The notes under the pieces: model-generated
Database searches by the model: none
What the model saw: the letters and a program-made list of their open reading frames with translations, nothing else
Told to the model about the DNA's origin: nothing
Shown here: piece after piece, positions 1-8,928 of the stretch
Position numbering within the stretch: the first letter of the stretch is position 1
How the letters are laid out: the number at the start of each line of letters is the position of its first letter
Program-made: the position numbers and the translations under genes
NCBI RefSeq assembly: GCF_014651955.1
Contig: NZ_BMXW01000028.1
Span: 1-33,949 of the forward strand
From: Shewanella fodinae
Lineage (GTDB): Bacteria; Pseudomonadota; Gammaproteobacteria; Enterobacterales; Shewanellaceae
DNA: 33,949 bases
Reading direction: 5' to 3'

Positions 1-53
1 ATAAGATGAAAGTTTGACTTGCCTAAATCGATACCGAGTACTTGAATAAACAT
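1..53 (-). CDS. IS110-family transposase, N-terminal fragment (continues beyond the window)
   Basis: Read on the minus strand from the ATG at 53, the peptide begins MFIQVLGIDLGKSNFHL. This matches the opening beta strand of IS110-family DEDD transposases/recombinases, where the pattern GIDLGK carries the first catalytic Asp. A strong Shine-Dalgarno, AGGAGGT, lies at 62-68, eight bases upstream of the start, which fixes the start codon. Only 17 complete codons are visible, so the family call rests on this short motif plus the ribosome-binding site and the hairpin-rich leader. The gene is oriented the same way as rnpB and lies directly downstream of it, so read-through from rnpB would enter it. 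Confidence 0.6.
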   Translation of the reverse strand, partial: MFIQVLGIDLGKSNFHL

Positions 54-115
54 GATGGTCTACCTCCTGTCTAGCCTAATCTCAGCATAGTTGCTGAGAA
101 GGGAGGCGGACCATC
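54..115 (-). promoter_or_regulatory. Inverted repeat enclosing the transposase ribosome-binding site
   Basis: Positions 54-67 and 102-115 form a 14-base imperfect inverted repeat. In the minus-strand RNA it pairs with one C-A mismatch and one G-U wobble. The 3' arm contains the transposase Shine-Dalgarno and ends immediately before the ATG. A second perfect 6-bp stem (81-86 with 93-98, CTCAGC/GCTGAG) lies inside the loop. A transcript entering from outside the element would fold so that the ribosome-binding site is paired. This is a known protective device in several IS families; its use here is inference. Confidence 0.5.
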
Positions 116-122
116 ACATTAA

Positions 123-142
123 GCCCAGCTAGTTAGCTGGGC
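123..142 (-). terminator. Hairpin downstream of rnpB, probably its terminator, abutted by the IS element
   Basis: Perfect 8-bp stem (123-130 with 135-142; GCCCAGCT/AGCTGGGC) with a 4-base loop, nine bases past the 3' end of the RNase P RNA. On the minus strand it is followed by only TT and then AATGTG, so the usual U tract is missing or very short. The simplest reading is a rho-independent terminator whose T tract was separated from the stem by the IS insertion. A smaller CCTC/GAGG hairpin with a TTTT loop lies between the mature 3' end and this stem (142-153). Confidence 0.5.
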
Positions 143-150
143 CTCAAAAG

Positions 151-509
<359 letters not shown>

Positions 510-516
510 GGCGCGG

Positions 517-544
517 ATTATAGCCTAGCCAACCTTTCTGGCAA
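517..544 (-). promoter_or_regulatory. rnpB sigma-70 promoter
   Basis: On the minus strand, TTGCCA (539-544) and a perfect TATAAT (517-522) are separated by 16 bases. The predicted start at 509 coincides with the structural 5' end of the RNase P RNA. The discriminator CCGCGCC is GC-rich, as is common for stable-RNA promoters. The -35 box lies just beyond the rsmI stop codon at 554. Confidence 0.75.
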
Positions 545-553
545 ACTATTTAA

Positions 554-1396
554 TTACCAGTCAAGTTCAAGCCCCAGTTTGTAGAGTGCGTTTTTCTTTA
601 GGCCATGGATTTCTGCAGTTAGCGCCGCGGCTTTCTTTAATGGCAATTCCGTGCACAGCAATTTCAATGTATCCAGCGCTTTGGCCGGTATCGCGTCATC
701 ATCAGCATTGGTATAACCGTGACACATGAGCACTATTTCGCCTTTCTGCTGATTTGGGTCAGCCTCTACTTGCGCCCGGATCTCTCCGATACTGCCCGTC
801 AGGAATGTTTCAAAGGTCTTAGTAAGCTCCCGCGCCATCACCATCGGACGCTCGGCGCCAAACACCTGCGCTAACGCCGCCAAGCTTGGCAGGATGCGGT
901 GAGGCGATTCGTAGAAAATCAGCGTGCGACTATCTTCTTTGAGTGATTCAAGTTTATCCAAGCGTGCTTTATCTTTGGCAGGCAGAAAGCCTTCAAACGA
1001 AAAGCGGTCGGAAGGCAACCCAGACGCCGATAACGCGGTAATGGCGGCACAAGCCCCCGGTAACGGGCTCACCTGAAAACCCGCTTCACGCACTTGTGAT
1101 ACCAGATGATAGCCAGGATCGGAGATTAACGGTGTACCCGCATCGCTGATCAGCGCTACCGACTCACCCGCTTGCAGTTTTTCAATAAACCATTGCGCCC
1201 TAGCGCGCTCGTTGTGATCATGCAGAGCCATAGTGCGAGTGGTAATATTGAAATGACTCAGTAACTTACCACTATGACGGGTATCTTCACAGGCAATCAA
1301 GCTTACCGCTGATAACACTTCCACCGCTCGCGGTGTCAGATCCCCCAGATTACCGATCGGTGTTGGAACGATATAAAGTGCGACGGGCACGCTCAT
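554..1396 (-). CDS. rsmI: 16S rRNA (cytidine(1402)-2'-O)-methyltransferase RsmI
   Basis: Transfers a methyl group from S-adenosylmethionine to the ribose of C1402 in 16S rRNA, fine-tuning the decoding centre. The protein of 280 residues (E. coli about 286) shows the tetrapyrrole-methylase-like fold signatures: [12 protein letters not shown] (9-20), CEDTRHS (36-42), SDAGTP (84-89), and a C-terminal region typical of the family. I chose the ATG at 1396 because [16 protein letters not shown] matches the family's N terminus and GAGGT lies just upstream; an upstream in-frame ATG at 1441 would add 15 unrelated residues. It is transcribed divergently from lpoA, as in other gammaproteobacteria. Confidence 0.95.
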   Translation of the reverse strand: MSVPVALYIVPTPIGNLGDLTPRAVEVLSAVSLIACEDTRHSGKLLSHFNITTRTMALHDHNERARAQWFIEKLQAGESVALISDAGTPLISDPGYHLVSQVREAGFQVSPLPGACAAITALSASGLPSDRFSFEGFLPAKDKARLDKLESLKEDSRTLIFYESPHRILPSLAALAQVFGAERPMVMARELTKTFETFLTGSIGEIRAQVEADPNQQKGEIVLMCHGYTNADDDAIPAKALDTLKLLCTELPLKKAAALTAEIHGLKKNALYKLGLELDW

Positions 1397-1484
1397 AACT
1401 ACCTCAGCGAACAGATTGTCCGGTCTTTCACTGGACAACATAGAAGGTTAAACTAAGGCCAGCATCTTACCAGAGTAACGCCTT

Positions 1485-3371
1485 GTGTTGAAAAGCCAGA
1501 ATATCATCAAGCCTACAATTGCCGTCCTGCTGCTGGTCAGCCTCTGGGGTTGTGGCAGCAGTCCATCACAACCGACTGCGATAACCGAGAGTGTAACGAG
1601 TTCATTGGCAACGGCTGATGCCGCCCCTACGGCATATATGGCCCAAGCTGCGAAAGCGACGACACCGCTGCAGCAGCAACGGTTGCTGTTGCTGGCGGCC
1701 AAGGCCTATCTGAATAATAATCAGCCGGAATCTGCCGCAGAAATCCTCGCCTCGTTGCAAAAAAATCTGCTAGCAGAACCTGAACTGCAAGCGGAATACC
1801 GTTATCTTGGGGCACGGGTATTGGAACAACAGGGCCGTTTTGGCGATGCGCTAGCCAAATTGCAATTCAGTTCAGATTGGCAGTTACCGCAATGGCAGTG
1901 GAACAATTACCACCAGATGCGGGTACGGCTGTATGAAAAAACCAAGCAACCGATGTTGCAAGCGCGGGAACTGAGTGACTGGAGTCAATATCTGTCTGCC
2001 AAGGACGCCCAAAATCTTTATCAGCAGATCTGGACGCTGTTAAAATCTCAGCCAGAAAATGCGTTAGAAGCCCAAGCCAGCAAGGGTCATGACGTCATGT
2101 ATCTAGGCTGGCTGCAATTGGCCTACTTAGCTAAACATTATGCTGTGGACCCTGCCAGTTTAGTCAGTCACCTCGACAGTTGGCAAAAAGCCAATCCTTC
2201 GCACCCGGCAGCATTGCAGTTACCGGCAGATCTGCAGCGGGCGCTGAGTACCAAACCCTATCACCCACAACGCATTGCGGTATTGTTACCCCTTAGTGGC
2301 GAGCGAGCAGATATTGCTGAACCTCTGCGGCAAGGCATTGTGGCTGCATACTTGGCAGAACCAGACGAAAATATCAGCCTCAATTTTTACGATACTGCCG
2401 CAGGGGCAGACAGCGCCTATCAGCAGGCATTACAAAATGGTGCCGACTTTATCATTGGGCCGTTGTTACCCAATGAAGTCGATCAAGTATTGAAGCTGCA
2501 ACAACCGCCAGTTGCCGAGCCACAAGCGGCCGCAATGGCACCAACATCACAACCCAATATTGTTGTGACCTCGCAGCCAAAACCGCCAGAGCTATTTCTG
2601 AACCACACCAGCAGGCTGGTTGTCGACAAAGACAACTACTATTTTGCGCTGTCGCCCACGCAAGAATCTGCCGATGCCGCCCAACGTATGTATCAAGATG
2701 GTATCGAACGGCCTTTGCTGCTAGTGAGTGACGATAACATCGGCCGACGCATGGCGGAAAGTTTCAACGTCAGTTGGCAATCGCTCACCAACGAAGCCGC
2801 TGAGGTACATTATTTCTCTGCTGATAAAATGCGTGACACAGTGCAGGATGCCTTAGGCGTCAGCGATAGCCAGACCCGCATCAACCAGATTAAGAATTTA
2901 CTGGGAAATCAGATTAAAGCCGACTTCCGCTCACGGCGCGATATTGATGCCATCTACATGATCTGCAGTAACCAGTCATTACCGTTACTCAAGCCCTATA
3001 TTGACGTGAACTTCAGTGTGTTTGCAGAACCTGTACCAATATACACCAGCAGTCGCGCACGCCAGGATGACAGCCATCAGACGGTACAGGAATTAAACAA
3101 CATCACCATGAGTGACATCCCGTGGCTGTTGCAAAACAGCGCCGACAGCAATGTGGCGGCACTTTGGCCATCTTGGGGCAATACGCAGAAACGGCTGTAC
3201 GCCATGGGCTATGATTCACTGCAACTGGTGAACAAACTGGCACAGATGCGGGCTTTTCCCGGCTACCAGTTCAATGGCCGCACAGGTCAACTGTCCGTTG
3301 ACAGCGATGGCGTGTTAAACCGGCAGTTAAAATGGGGCAGATATTGGCATGGAGTACTGCGTCCGCAGTGA
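1485..3371 (+). CDS. lpoA: Penicillin-binding protein activator LpoA (outer-membrane lipoprotein)
   Basis: Outer-membrane lipoprotein that reaches through the periplasm to stimulate the bifunctional peptidoglycan synthase PBP1a, whose gene mrcA is also in this window. The signal peptide ends in a lipobox, SLWGC, with Cys23 as the lipidated residue. Residues of roughly 45-245 form the helical TPR-like N domain, rich in Ala, Gln and Leu. From about 260, starting at RIAVLLPLSG, a periplasmic-binding-protein-like C domain follows (FIIGPLLPNEV near 325). Length 628 residues against 678 in E. coli; the central Pro/Ala/Gln linker is short. The start is GTG at 1485 (TTG at 1488 is the alternative). 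First gene of lpoA-yraN-diaA-dolP; yraN follows after 15 bases. Confidence 0.95.
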   Translation: MLKSQNIIKPTIAVLLLVSLWGCGSSPSQPTAITESVTSSLATADAAPTAYMAQAAKATTPLQQQRLLLLAAKAYLNNNQPESAAEILASLQKNLLAEPELQAEYRYLGARVLEQQGRFGDALAKLQFSSDWQLPQWQWNNYHQMRVRLYEKTKQPMLQARELSDWSQYLSAKDAQNLYQQIWTLLKSQPENALEAQASKGHDVMYLGWLQLAYLAKHYAVDPASLVSHLDSWQKANPSHPAALQLPADLQRALSTKPYHPQRIAVLLPLSGERADIAEPLRQGIVAAYLAEPDENISLNFYDTAAGADSAYQQALQNGADFIIGPLLPNEVDQVLKLQQPPVAEPQAAAMAPTSQPNIVVTSQPKPPELFLNHTSRLVVDKDNYYFALSPTQESADAAQRMYQDGIERPLLLVSDDNIGRRMAESFNVSWQSLTNEAAEVHYFSADKMRDTVQDALGVSDSQTRINQIKNLLGNQIKADFRSRRDIDAIYMICSNQSLPLLKPYIDVNFSVFAEPVPIYTSSRARQDDSHQTVQELNNITMSDIPWLLQNSADSNVAALWPSWGNTQKRLYAMGYDSLQLVNKLAQMRAFPGYQFNGRTGQLSVDSDGVLNRQLKWGRYWHGVLRPQ

Positions 3372-3386
3372 TCAAGGAGTCAACAC

Positions 3387-3713
3387 GTGACCACAGGCAA
3401 GGATGCCGAACAACTCGCCCGTCGTTTTCTGGAACGCCAGGGCTTAAAATTTGTCGAACAGAATGTCCGCTATCCATTCGGAGAACTGGATCTGGTGATG
3501 AAACAGGGCAGCGATTGGGTATTTGTTGAGGTAAAATACCGTGCAACAAAGGGGTTTGGTGGCGCACTGCAGGCACTTTCGGCCGCCCAACGGCAACGTA
3601 TCCGCAAGGCGGCCAGCTTATATCTGCAGCTACACAATATCAGAGACAGTTGCCGCTTCGATGTGGTAGCCATTGACGGTACTGAAGTGAATTGGCTCGC
3701 CGGAGCATTTTAG
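3387..3713 (+). CDS. yraN: UPF0102 family protein YraN (predicted nuclease-fold protein)
   Basis: 108 residues, the typical size for the family. It keeps the restriction-endonuclease-like core: GELD (32-35) followed by FVEVKYR with Glu48 and Lys50, the E-x-K pair that binds metal in this fold. Other UPF0102 hallmarks are the N-terminal G-x-x-A-E-x-x-A-xx-FL pattern and the late RFDVVAIDG. The biochemical function is not established; a role in nucleic-acid processing is only suggested by the fold. The start is GTG at 3387, with AAGGAG at 3374-3379. It is co-oriented with lpoA, fifteen bases downstream of it, as in E. coli. Confidence 0.9.
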   Translation: MTTGKDAEQLARRFLERQGLKFVEQNVRYPFGELDLVMKQGSDWVFVEVKYRATKGFGGALQALSAAQRQRIRKAASLYLQLHNIRDSCRFDVVAIDGTEVNWLAGAF

Positions 3714-3785
3714 CAAGCCATTGATTAACATTATTTTTACACTTTTCATGTCTGAAAAATCACGGCGAATGTGGCATGATAGTGA

Positions 3786-4984
<1,199 letters not shown>

Positions 4985-5002
4985 CCAACGGGGTAGACGG
5001 TT

Positions 5003-5042
5003 GTAAAAAAGCCGGAAGCGAGTGATCATCCGGCTTTTTTAC
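5003..5042. terminator. Bidirectional rho-independent terminator between dolP and trpS
   Basis: A perfect 14-bp inverted repeat, 5003-5016 with 5029-5042, centred on GCCGGA/TCCGGC and flanked by A6 on the left and T6 on the right, with a 12-base loop. Both strands give a GC stem followed by U6, so it can stop the plus-strand dolP transcript and the minus-strand trpS transcript. Confidence 0.93.
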
Positions 5043-5058
5043 ATTGTTTACTCGCTTA

Positions 5059-6066
5059 TCAGAGCAAAAAACCTAACTTATCATATGTGCTTTTCAGCGT
5101 AGCGTTGGCGCGCACCCGTGCTTTTTCAGCACCTTCATGCAAGATCTGGTTAAGGAAACTGGTGTCCTGCCGGTATTGCTGATAGCGCTGTTGCAATGGT
5201 TCTAGCATCGCCACAACCGCGTCACCAGCGGCGGTTTTCAGGTGACCATACATCTTGCCTTCAAACTGTGCTTCCAGCGTTTGCACGCTTTCACCGGTAA
5301 CACCGGACATCAGGCTCAGTAGATTAGAAACACCAGGTTTATTTTCCACATCAAAACGCACCACTGGCGGCTCTTCGCTGTCTGTCATGGCTTTTTTGAG
5401 CTTTTTCATTACCGCTTTGGGATCTTCTAGCAGACCAATCACGTTATTGCGGTTGTCATCTGACTTGGACATCTTTTTAGTCGGTTCCTGCAGTGCCATT
5501 ACCTTGGCGCCCAATTCGGGAATAAATGGCTCGGGAACCGTGAACGTATCGCCGTAAGCATTATTGAAGCGGATGGCAATATCACGCGTCAGTTCTAAAT
5601 GCTGTTTCTGATCCTGTCCAACTGGTACCAAGTTGGCCTGATACAACAAAATATCCGCGGCCATCAATACTGGGTAATCAAATAGACCAACGTTCACATT
5701 GTTGGCGTGGCGTTGGGATTTATCCTTGAACTGGGTCATACGACTCAGCTCACCCATCTGGGTATAACAGTTAAGCGCCCAAGCCAGTTGGGTATGTTCC
5801 GGCACCTGAGACTGCATAAATACCGTACTTTTTTTAGGATCGACACCGCACGCCAGATAAAGCGCTAGCGTGTCGAGACAAGCTTTGCGCAGCTGTTCTG
5901 GATCTTGTCGAACAGTTATGGCATGTAAATCCACCACACAGTAAATGCAATCATGACTTTCCTGCATGTTCACCCATTGCCGCAGCGCTCCAATATAGTT
6001 GCCGATAGTCAACTCGCCAGAAGGCTGAGCACCGCTGAATACAATAGGTTTACTGTTACTGCTCAT
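5059..6066 (-). CDS. trpS: Tryptophanyl-tRNA synthetase
   Basis: Charges tRNA-Trp with tryptophan in the cytoplasm (class Ic). The 335-residue protein (E. coli 334) has the HIGH-type motif as TIGN (20-23) after [10 protein letters not shown], and an intact KMSKS loop (198-202). The [15 protein letters not shown] stretch around 150-164 is also typical. Last gene of the rpe-gph-trpS run, beginning 19 bases after gph ends. This order is the same as downstream of dam in E. coli. Confidence 0.97.
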   Translation of the reverse strand: MSSNSKPIVFSGAQPSGELTIGNYIGALRQWVNMQESHDCIYCVVDLHAITVRQDPEQLRKACLDTLALYLACGVDPKKSTVFMQSQVPEHTQLAWALNCYTQMGELSRMTQFKDKSQRHANNVNVGLFDYPVLMAADILLYQANLVPVGQDQKQHLELTRDIAIRFNNAYGDTFTVPEPFIPELGAKVMALQEPTKKMSKSDDNRNNVIGLLEDPKAVMKKLKKAMTDSEEPPVVRFDVENKPGVSNLLSLMSGVTGESVQTLEAQFEGKMYGHLKTAAGDAVVAMLEPLQQRYQQYRQDTSFLNQILHEGAEKARVRANATLKSTYDKLGFLL

Positions 6067-6085
6067 GATGTTTTATATGCTCCGT

Positions 6086-6766
6086 TTATTTAGACGCCAA
6101 TAACGTCAGAATTTGTTCAAAATGATCACAGACGGCATCCGGGCCGCTAAGACTGATATCTTCACCGTAGTTATAACCGTAGGTCAAGCCAACTGAGGCT
6201 AGCATTGCCGCTTTCGCCGCCCGAATATCGTTGCGGGAATCACCCACCATCAGCAACTGCTCGCTACTCAGTTGCCATTGCTGCTGCACATGCTGTAGCG
6301 GTAACGGATCTGGCTTCATCTTTGCCAGACTATCACCACCAAGCACTACAGAAAACAGCGGTGCAATACCAAAAAATTCCAACAGTGGCTTAGTGAATTT
6401 ATAGGGCTTATTGGTCACGACTGCCAGCTGATAACCTTGTCGATGCAACTGTGGCAAAACGTCAGCAACGCCAGGGTACAACTGACTGTATTGATTGAGG
6501 CAAGTTTCATAGTGTTGTGTGAACAAAGGCATCGCCTGTTGCATCTGTATTTCTGAGGGTTCATCACCGAGGCTGTTATGCAGCGCGCGCCGCATCAGCA
6601 TTGTGGTGCCATTGCCGACCCAGTTGCGCACCTGCGCATCACTGCATTCACTCAAGCCCATCTCAAGCAATGTCGCCCGACAAGCGGCGCCAAGATCAGG
6701 CACGCTGTCCACCAGCGTGCCATCCAAATCAAATGCTATCCCTTTTATCTTACTAAAATCCGTCAT
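6086..6766 (-). CDS. gph: Phosphoglycolate phosphatase (HAD superfamily)
   Basis: Hydrolyses 2-phosphoglycolate, a product of repair of oxidative DNA ends, to glycolate and phosphate. HAD motif I is FDLDGTLVDS (12-21), with Asp13 as nucleophile and Asp15 as acid/base. Motif II is the VVTNKP segment near 116-121. Lys in KPDPLPL near 152 is motif III, and GDSRNDIRAAKAA near 172-184 is motif IV. Length 226 residues, slightly shorter than E. coli Gph (252) but complete in motifs. It begins three bases after the rpe stop codon, so the two are likely translated from one message. Confidence 0.93.
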   Translation of the reverse strand: MTDFSKIKGIAFDLDGTLVDSVPDLGAACRATLLEMGLSECSDAQVRNWVGNGTTMLMRRALHNSLGDEPSEIQMQQAMPLFTQHYETCLNQYSQLYPGVADVLPQLHRQGYQLAVVTNKPYKFTKPLLEFFGIAPLFSVVLGGDSLAKMKPDPLPLQHVQQQWQLSSEQLLMVGDSRNDIRAAKAAMLASVGLTYGYNYGEDISLSGPDAVCDHFEQILTLLASK

Positions 6767-6768
6767 CC

Positions 6769-7437
6769 TTACAGCCCTGTTAATGCCAGTCGCATCCGCT
6801 CAATCACGGCGCGGTAATTATCCTGTCCAAAAATTGCCGAGCCAGCCACAAACATATCGGCACCCGCTTTAGCAATCTCCGCGATATTCTCTTCCTTGAC
6901 GCCGCCATCCACTTCCAGACGGATATCGTAGCCGCTGTCATCGATCAATTTGCGTACCTGAGCCAACTTGGTCATGGTCGCCGGGATAAATGATTGCCCA
7001 CCAAAGCCGGGGTTCACCGACATCAACATGATCACATCCAGTTTATCCATAACATAATCAAGGTAAGTCAGTGGTGTCGCGGGGTTAAATACCAACCCGG
7101 CTTTACAGCCATAAGAGCGGATCAGTTGTAATGAACGATCGACATGTTCGGTGGCTTCCGGGTGAAACGTGATAATGGAAGCGCCAGCATTGGCAAAATC
7201 CGGGATCAGGCTATCGACGGGTTTTACCATCAAATGGACATCAATATCCGCAGTAACCCCATATTTACGCAGTGCTTTACAGATCATCGGGCCAAAAGTG
7301 AGATTGGGCACATAATGGTTATCCATCACATCAAAGTGAATGACATCTGCTCCTGCCGCCAACACTGCGTCAACCTCTTCGCCTAAACGGGCAAAGTCAG
7401 CCGACAGGATAGAAGGGGCTATCAGAAAAGGTCGCAT
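6769..7437 (-). CDS. rpe: Ribulose-phosphate 3-epimerase
   Basis: Interconverts ribulose 5-phosphate and xylulose 5-phosphate in the pentose phosphate pathway. TIM-barrel protein of 222 residues (E. coli 225). The metal-site motifs are present: HFDVMD (34-39, with His34 and Asp36), DVHLMV (66-71, with His68), and EVDGGV near 174-179 carrying the catalytic Asp. [10 protein letters not shown] near 139-148 binds phosphate. First gene of rpe-gph-trpS. The region upstream (7438-7626) is shared with a divergent small gene; a TTGACA occurs at 7555-7560 on the minus strand but no good -10 box is spaced to it. Confidence 0.96.
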   Translation of the reverse strand: MRPFLIAPSILSADFARLGEEVDAVLAAGADVIHFDVMDNHYVPNLTFGPMICKALRKYGVTADIDVHLMVKPVDSLIPDFANAGASIITFHPEATEHVDRSLQLIRSYGCKAGLVFNPATPLTYLDYVMDKLDVIMLMSVNPGFGGQSFIPATMTKLAQVRKLIDDSGYDIRLEVDGGVKEENIAEIAKAGADMFVAGSAIFGQDNYRAVIERMRLALTGL

Positions 7438-7563
7438 AAGATTCTCACGGGATGTTTAAGAAGTCGCCCATTTTACCCGGCGTAGCCGCTCGGCTCTAGC
7501 AAAAGCACACTATTTCTGCGGCAAAATGCCGACAAAGCCGGAATTTTTCTATGCTGTCAAAAA

Positions 7564-7595
7564 GCTGTTTAATTTAACAGCAGTTTTGCTATACT
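7564..7595 (+). promoter_or_regulatory. Possible promoter and operator-like palindrome upstream of the small gene at 7627
   Basis: TATACT at 7590-7595 is a good -10 box about 30 bases before the start codon. A -35 box is weak (GTTTAA at 7567-7572, 17-base spacer). It overlaps a perfect 6-bp inverted repeat GCTGTT/AACAGC (7564-7569 and 7576-7581), which is placed where a regulator could block RNA polymerase. Without a known regulator this remains a suggestion. Confidence 0.3.
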
Positions 7596-7626
7596 CCAAA
7601 AGTCGTAACATCTCCGGCAAAGGAAA

Positions 7627-7986
7627 ATGGCCTCAAGATCTGAGCATTGCGTCTCCAGCATAAAATCCGCAGTGATACTGGCAAGTGTTGCCGGTACTGT
7701 GGGTATTGCTGCGCTGGTGATGCAGGTGTTGACTGCCGCCGATGATAGCCTTTCGCAAAACTGCGCCAGTGTTACTGAATATAATTCCAAACTTCCCAGC
7801 AGCCATCCCAACAACCGCTGTGCCATGCAAGATGACGATCTCAGTTGGAGCAGTTGGCTCAGTGGTAAAAGCCGTTCTGGACAGTTCCATTTTATTGATT
7901 TGCTTGAACTATTGCATGGACATGAACGTAAACCATTGGATGATATGACACCAAGGAATACTGGCCGTTCCACTTCTGGGCTGTAA
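7627..7986 (+). CDS. Small uncharacterised single-pass membrane protein
   Basis: I do not recognise a characterised family. The 119-residue product has a basic N terminus, one hydrophobic segment (about 15-38) rich in Ala, Val and Ile, and then a polar domain carrying two cysteines (46 and 65) flanking a Pro/Asn-rich stretch. If the N terminus is cytoplasmic, this domain faces the periplasm, where the cysteines could form a disulfide. A short helical segment FIDLLELLHGHE (about 88-99) follows, then a disordered tail. AAAGGA lies 6 bases before the ATG. It points the opposite way to both neighbours, rpe and dam. E. coli has no gene here as far as I recall. An overlapping minus-strand frame looks like a shadow. 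Confidence 0.65.
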   Translation: MASRSEHCVSSIKSAVILASVAGTVGIAALVMQVLTAADDSLSQNCASVTEYNSKLPSSHPNNRCAMQDDDLSWSSWLSGKSRSGQFHFIDLLELLHGHERKPLDDMTPRNTGRSTSGL

Positions 7987-8022
7987 CTCTGCGTACCAGC
8001 AGCAACATTAACCCCATCGCGA

Positions 8023-8868
8023 TTACAACTCCGCTAGCTCTCTTGGGTAGGTGTGATCATATAGCGCGATTAATTCATTGACTTTATTTCTGGCACTGCC
8101 TTTCTGACTGATATTGCGCTGAACGCTGACGGTCTCCATTTTAGCGCCGCGATACAGTTCCCGTGTCAAGGCGATATCGTGATTGCTAATGACAACGGGT
8201 ATCCCCTTATCCAATGCGGTCGTGCGAGAGCATCGCGCCAGAATTGCCTGGTCATCCAAACTGAAACCAGCGCCGACATAGGTCGTGAAACTGGCGGTGG
8301 TAGACAACGGGGCATAAGGCGGATCGCAATAAACCACATCGCCAGATTGGATCTGTGCAAACGCCTGTTCATAGCCAGTACAAACAAACTCCGCCCGGGC
8401 GGCTTTTTGCGCAAACGCCCGAATTTCCTGCTCTGGGAAATAAGGCTTTTTATATGAGCCGAAAGGCACATTGAACGCACCGCGACGGTTGTAACGACAA
8501 AGTCCGTTAAAACCATGACGATTGAGATACAAGAAACTTACCGCACGATCAAAAGCACTGCGGCTACGATTAAACTTGTCCCGCACCCGATAGAATGCCT
8601 CGCTGGCGTTCATCGCGGGTATAAACAGCTCGCCCACCGCACCTATGTAGCGTTCAGGCTCTCGCTGAATGATTTGATACAGGTCGATGAGGTCCTGATT
8701 AATATCGCACAGCAGATAATTGGGGTAATCGGTATTCAGGAATACTGAGCCGGCCCCAACAAAGGGCTCAACCAAGCGTTGTCCTGGCGGTAAGTGACGG
8801 GTAATGGCATCAACCAGCTTGAATTTTCCACCCGCCCATTTGAGGAAGGCCCGTTGTTTTTTATTCAT
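8023..8868 (-). CDS. dam: DNA adenine methylase (GATC)
   Basis: Methylates the N6 of adenine in GATC, guiding mismatch repair, control of replication initiation and some transcription. The 281-residue protein (E. coli 278) is an alpha-class amino-methyltransferase: FLKWAGGKFKL (8-18), AdoMet-binding FVGAGSVF (36-43) and catalytic DPPY (182-185) are all intact. The HGFNGLCRYN segment (118-127) matches the DNA-recognition region of Dam. It lies downstream of damX (60-base gap), as in E. coli, and is convergent with the small gene at 7627-7986. Confidence 0.97.
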   Translation of the reverse strand: MNKKQRAFLKWAGGKFKLVDAITRHLPPGQRLVEPFVGAGSVFLNTDYPNYLLCDINQDLIDLYQIIQREPERYIGAVGELFIPAMNASEAFYRVRDKFNRSRSAFDRAVSFLYLNRHGFNGLCRYNRRGAFNVPFGSYKKPYFPEQEIRAFAQKAARAEFVCTGYEQAFAQIQSGDVVYCDPPYAPLSTTASFTTYVGAGFSLDDQAILARCSRTTALDKGIPVVISNHDIALTRELYRGAKMETVSVQRNISQKGSARNKVNELIALYDHTYPRELAEL

Positions 8869-8928
8869 TTATTCGTTTGATGCCAGCTCATACAAAACTC
8901 AGGATTGTACCCTGTTTGTTCGCAAATA

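Larger units (their letters stand above)
1..121 (-). mobile_element. Left (transposase 5') end of an IS110-family insertion sequence, truncated by the window edge
   Basis: The stretch holds the first 17 codons of an IS110-type transposase plus about 65 bases of non-coding upstream sequence that ends against the rnpB terminator hairpin. The outer boundary is inferred to lie around 118-122, just beyond that hairpin. I cannot see the other end of the element, a target duplication or a precise junction. IS110-family elements typically lack conventional terminal inverted repeats, which fits what is seen. The non-coding part is short for a full-length bridge RNA. If this element uses one, it more likely lies downstream of the transposase gene, outside the window, as in the IS1111 subgroup (inference). 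Confidence 0.6.

Noticed and set aside
54..121. Complete bridge RNA of the IS110 element
   Set aside because: The non-coding leader is only about 68 bases, shorter than known bridge RNAs. The structure here is better explained as a translation-blocking hairpin; a bridge RNA, if any, would be outside the window.
7569..7973. Minus-strand 134-residue frame opposite the small gene at 7627-7986
   Set aside because: Its product is a Ser/Leu/Cys-rich mix without a plausible start signal. The plus frame has a good Shine-Dalgarno, a -10 box and a clean membrane helix.
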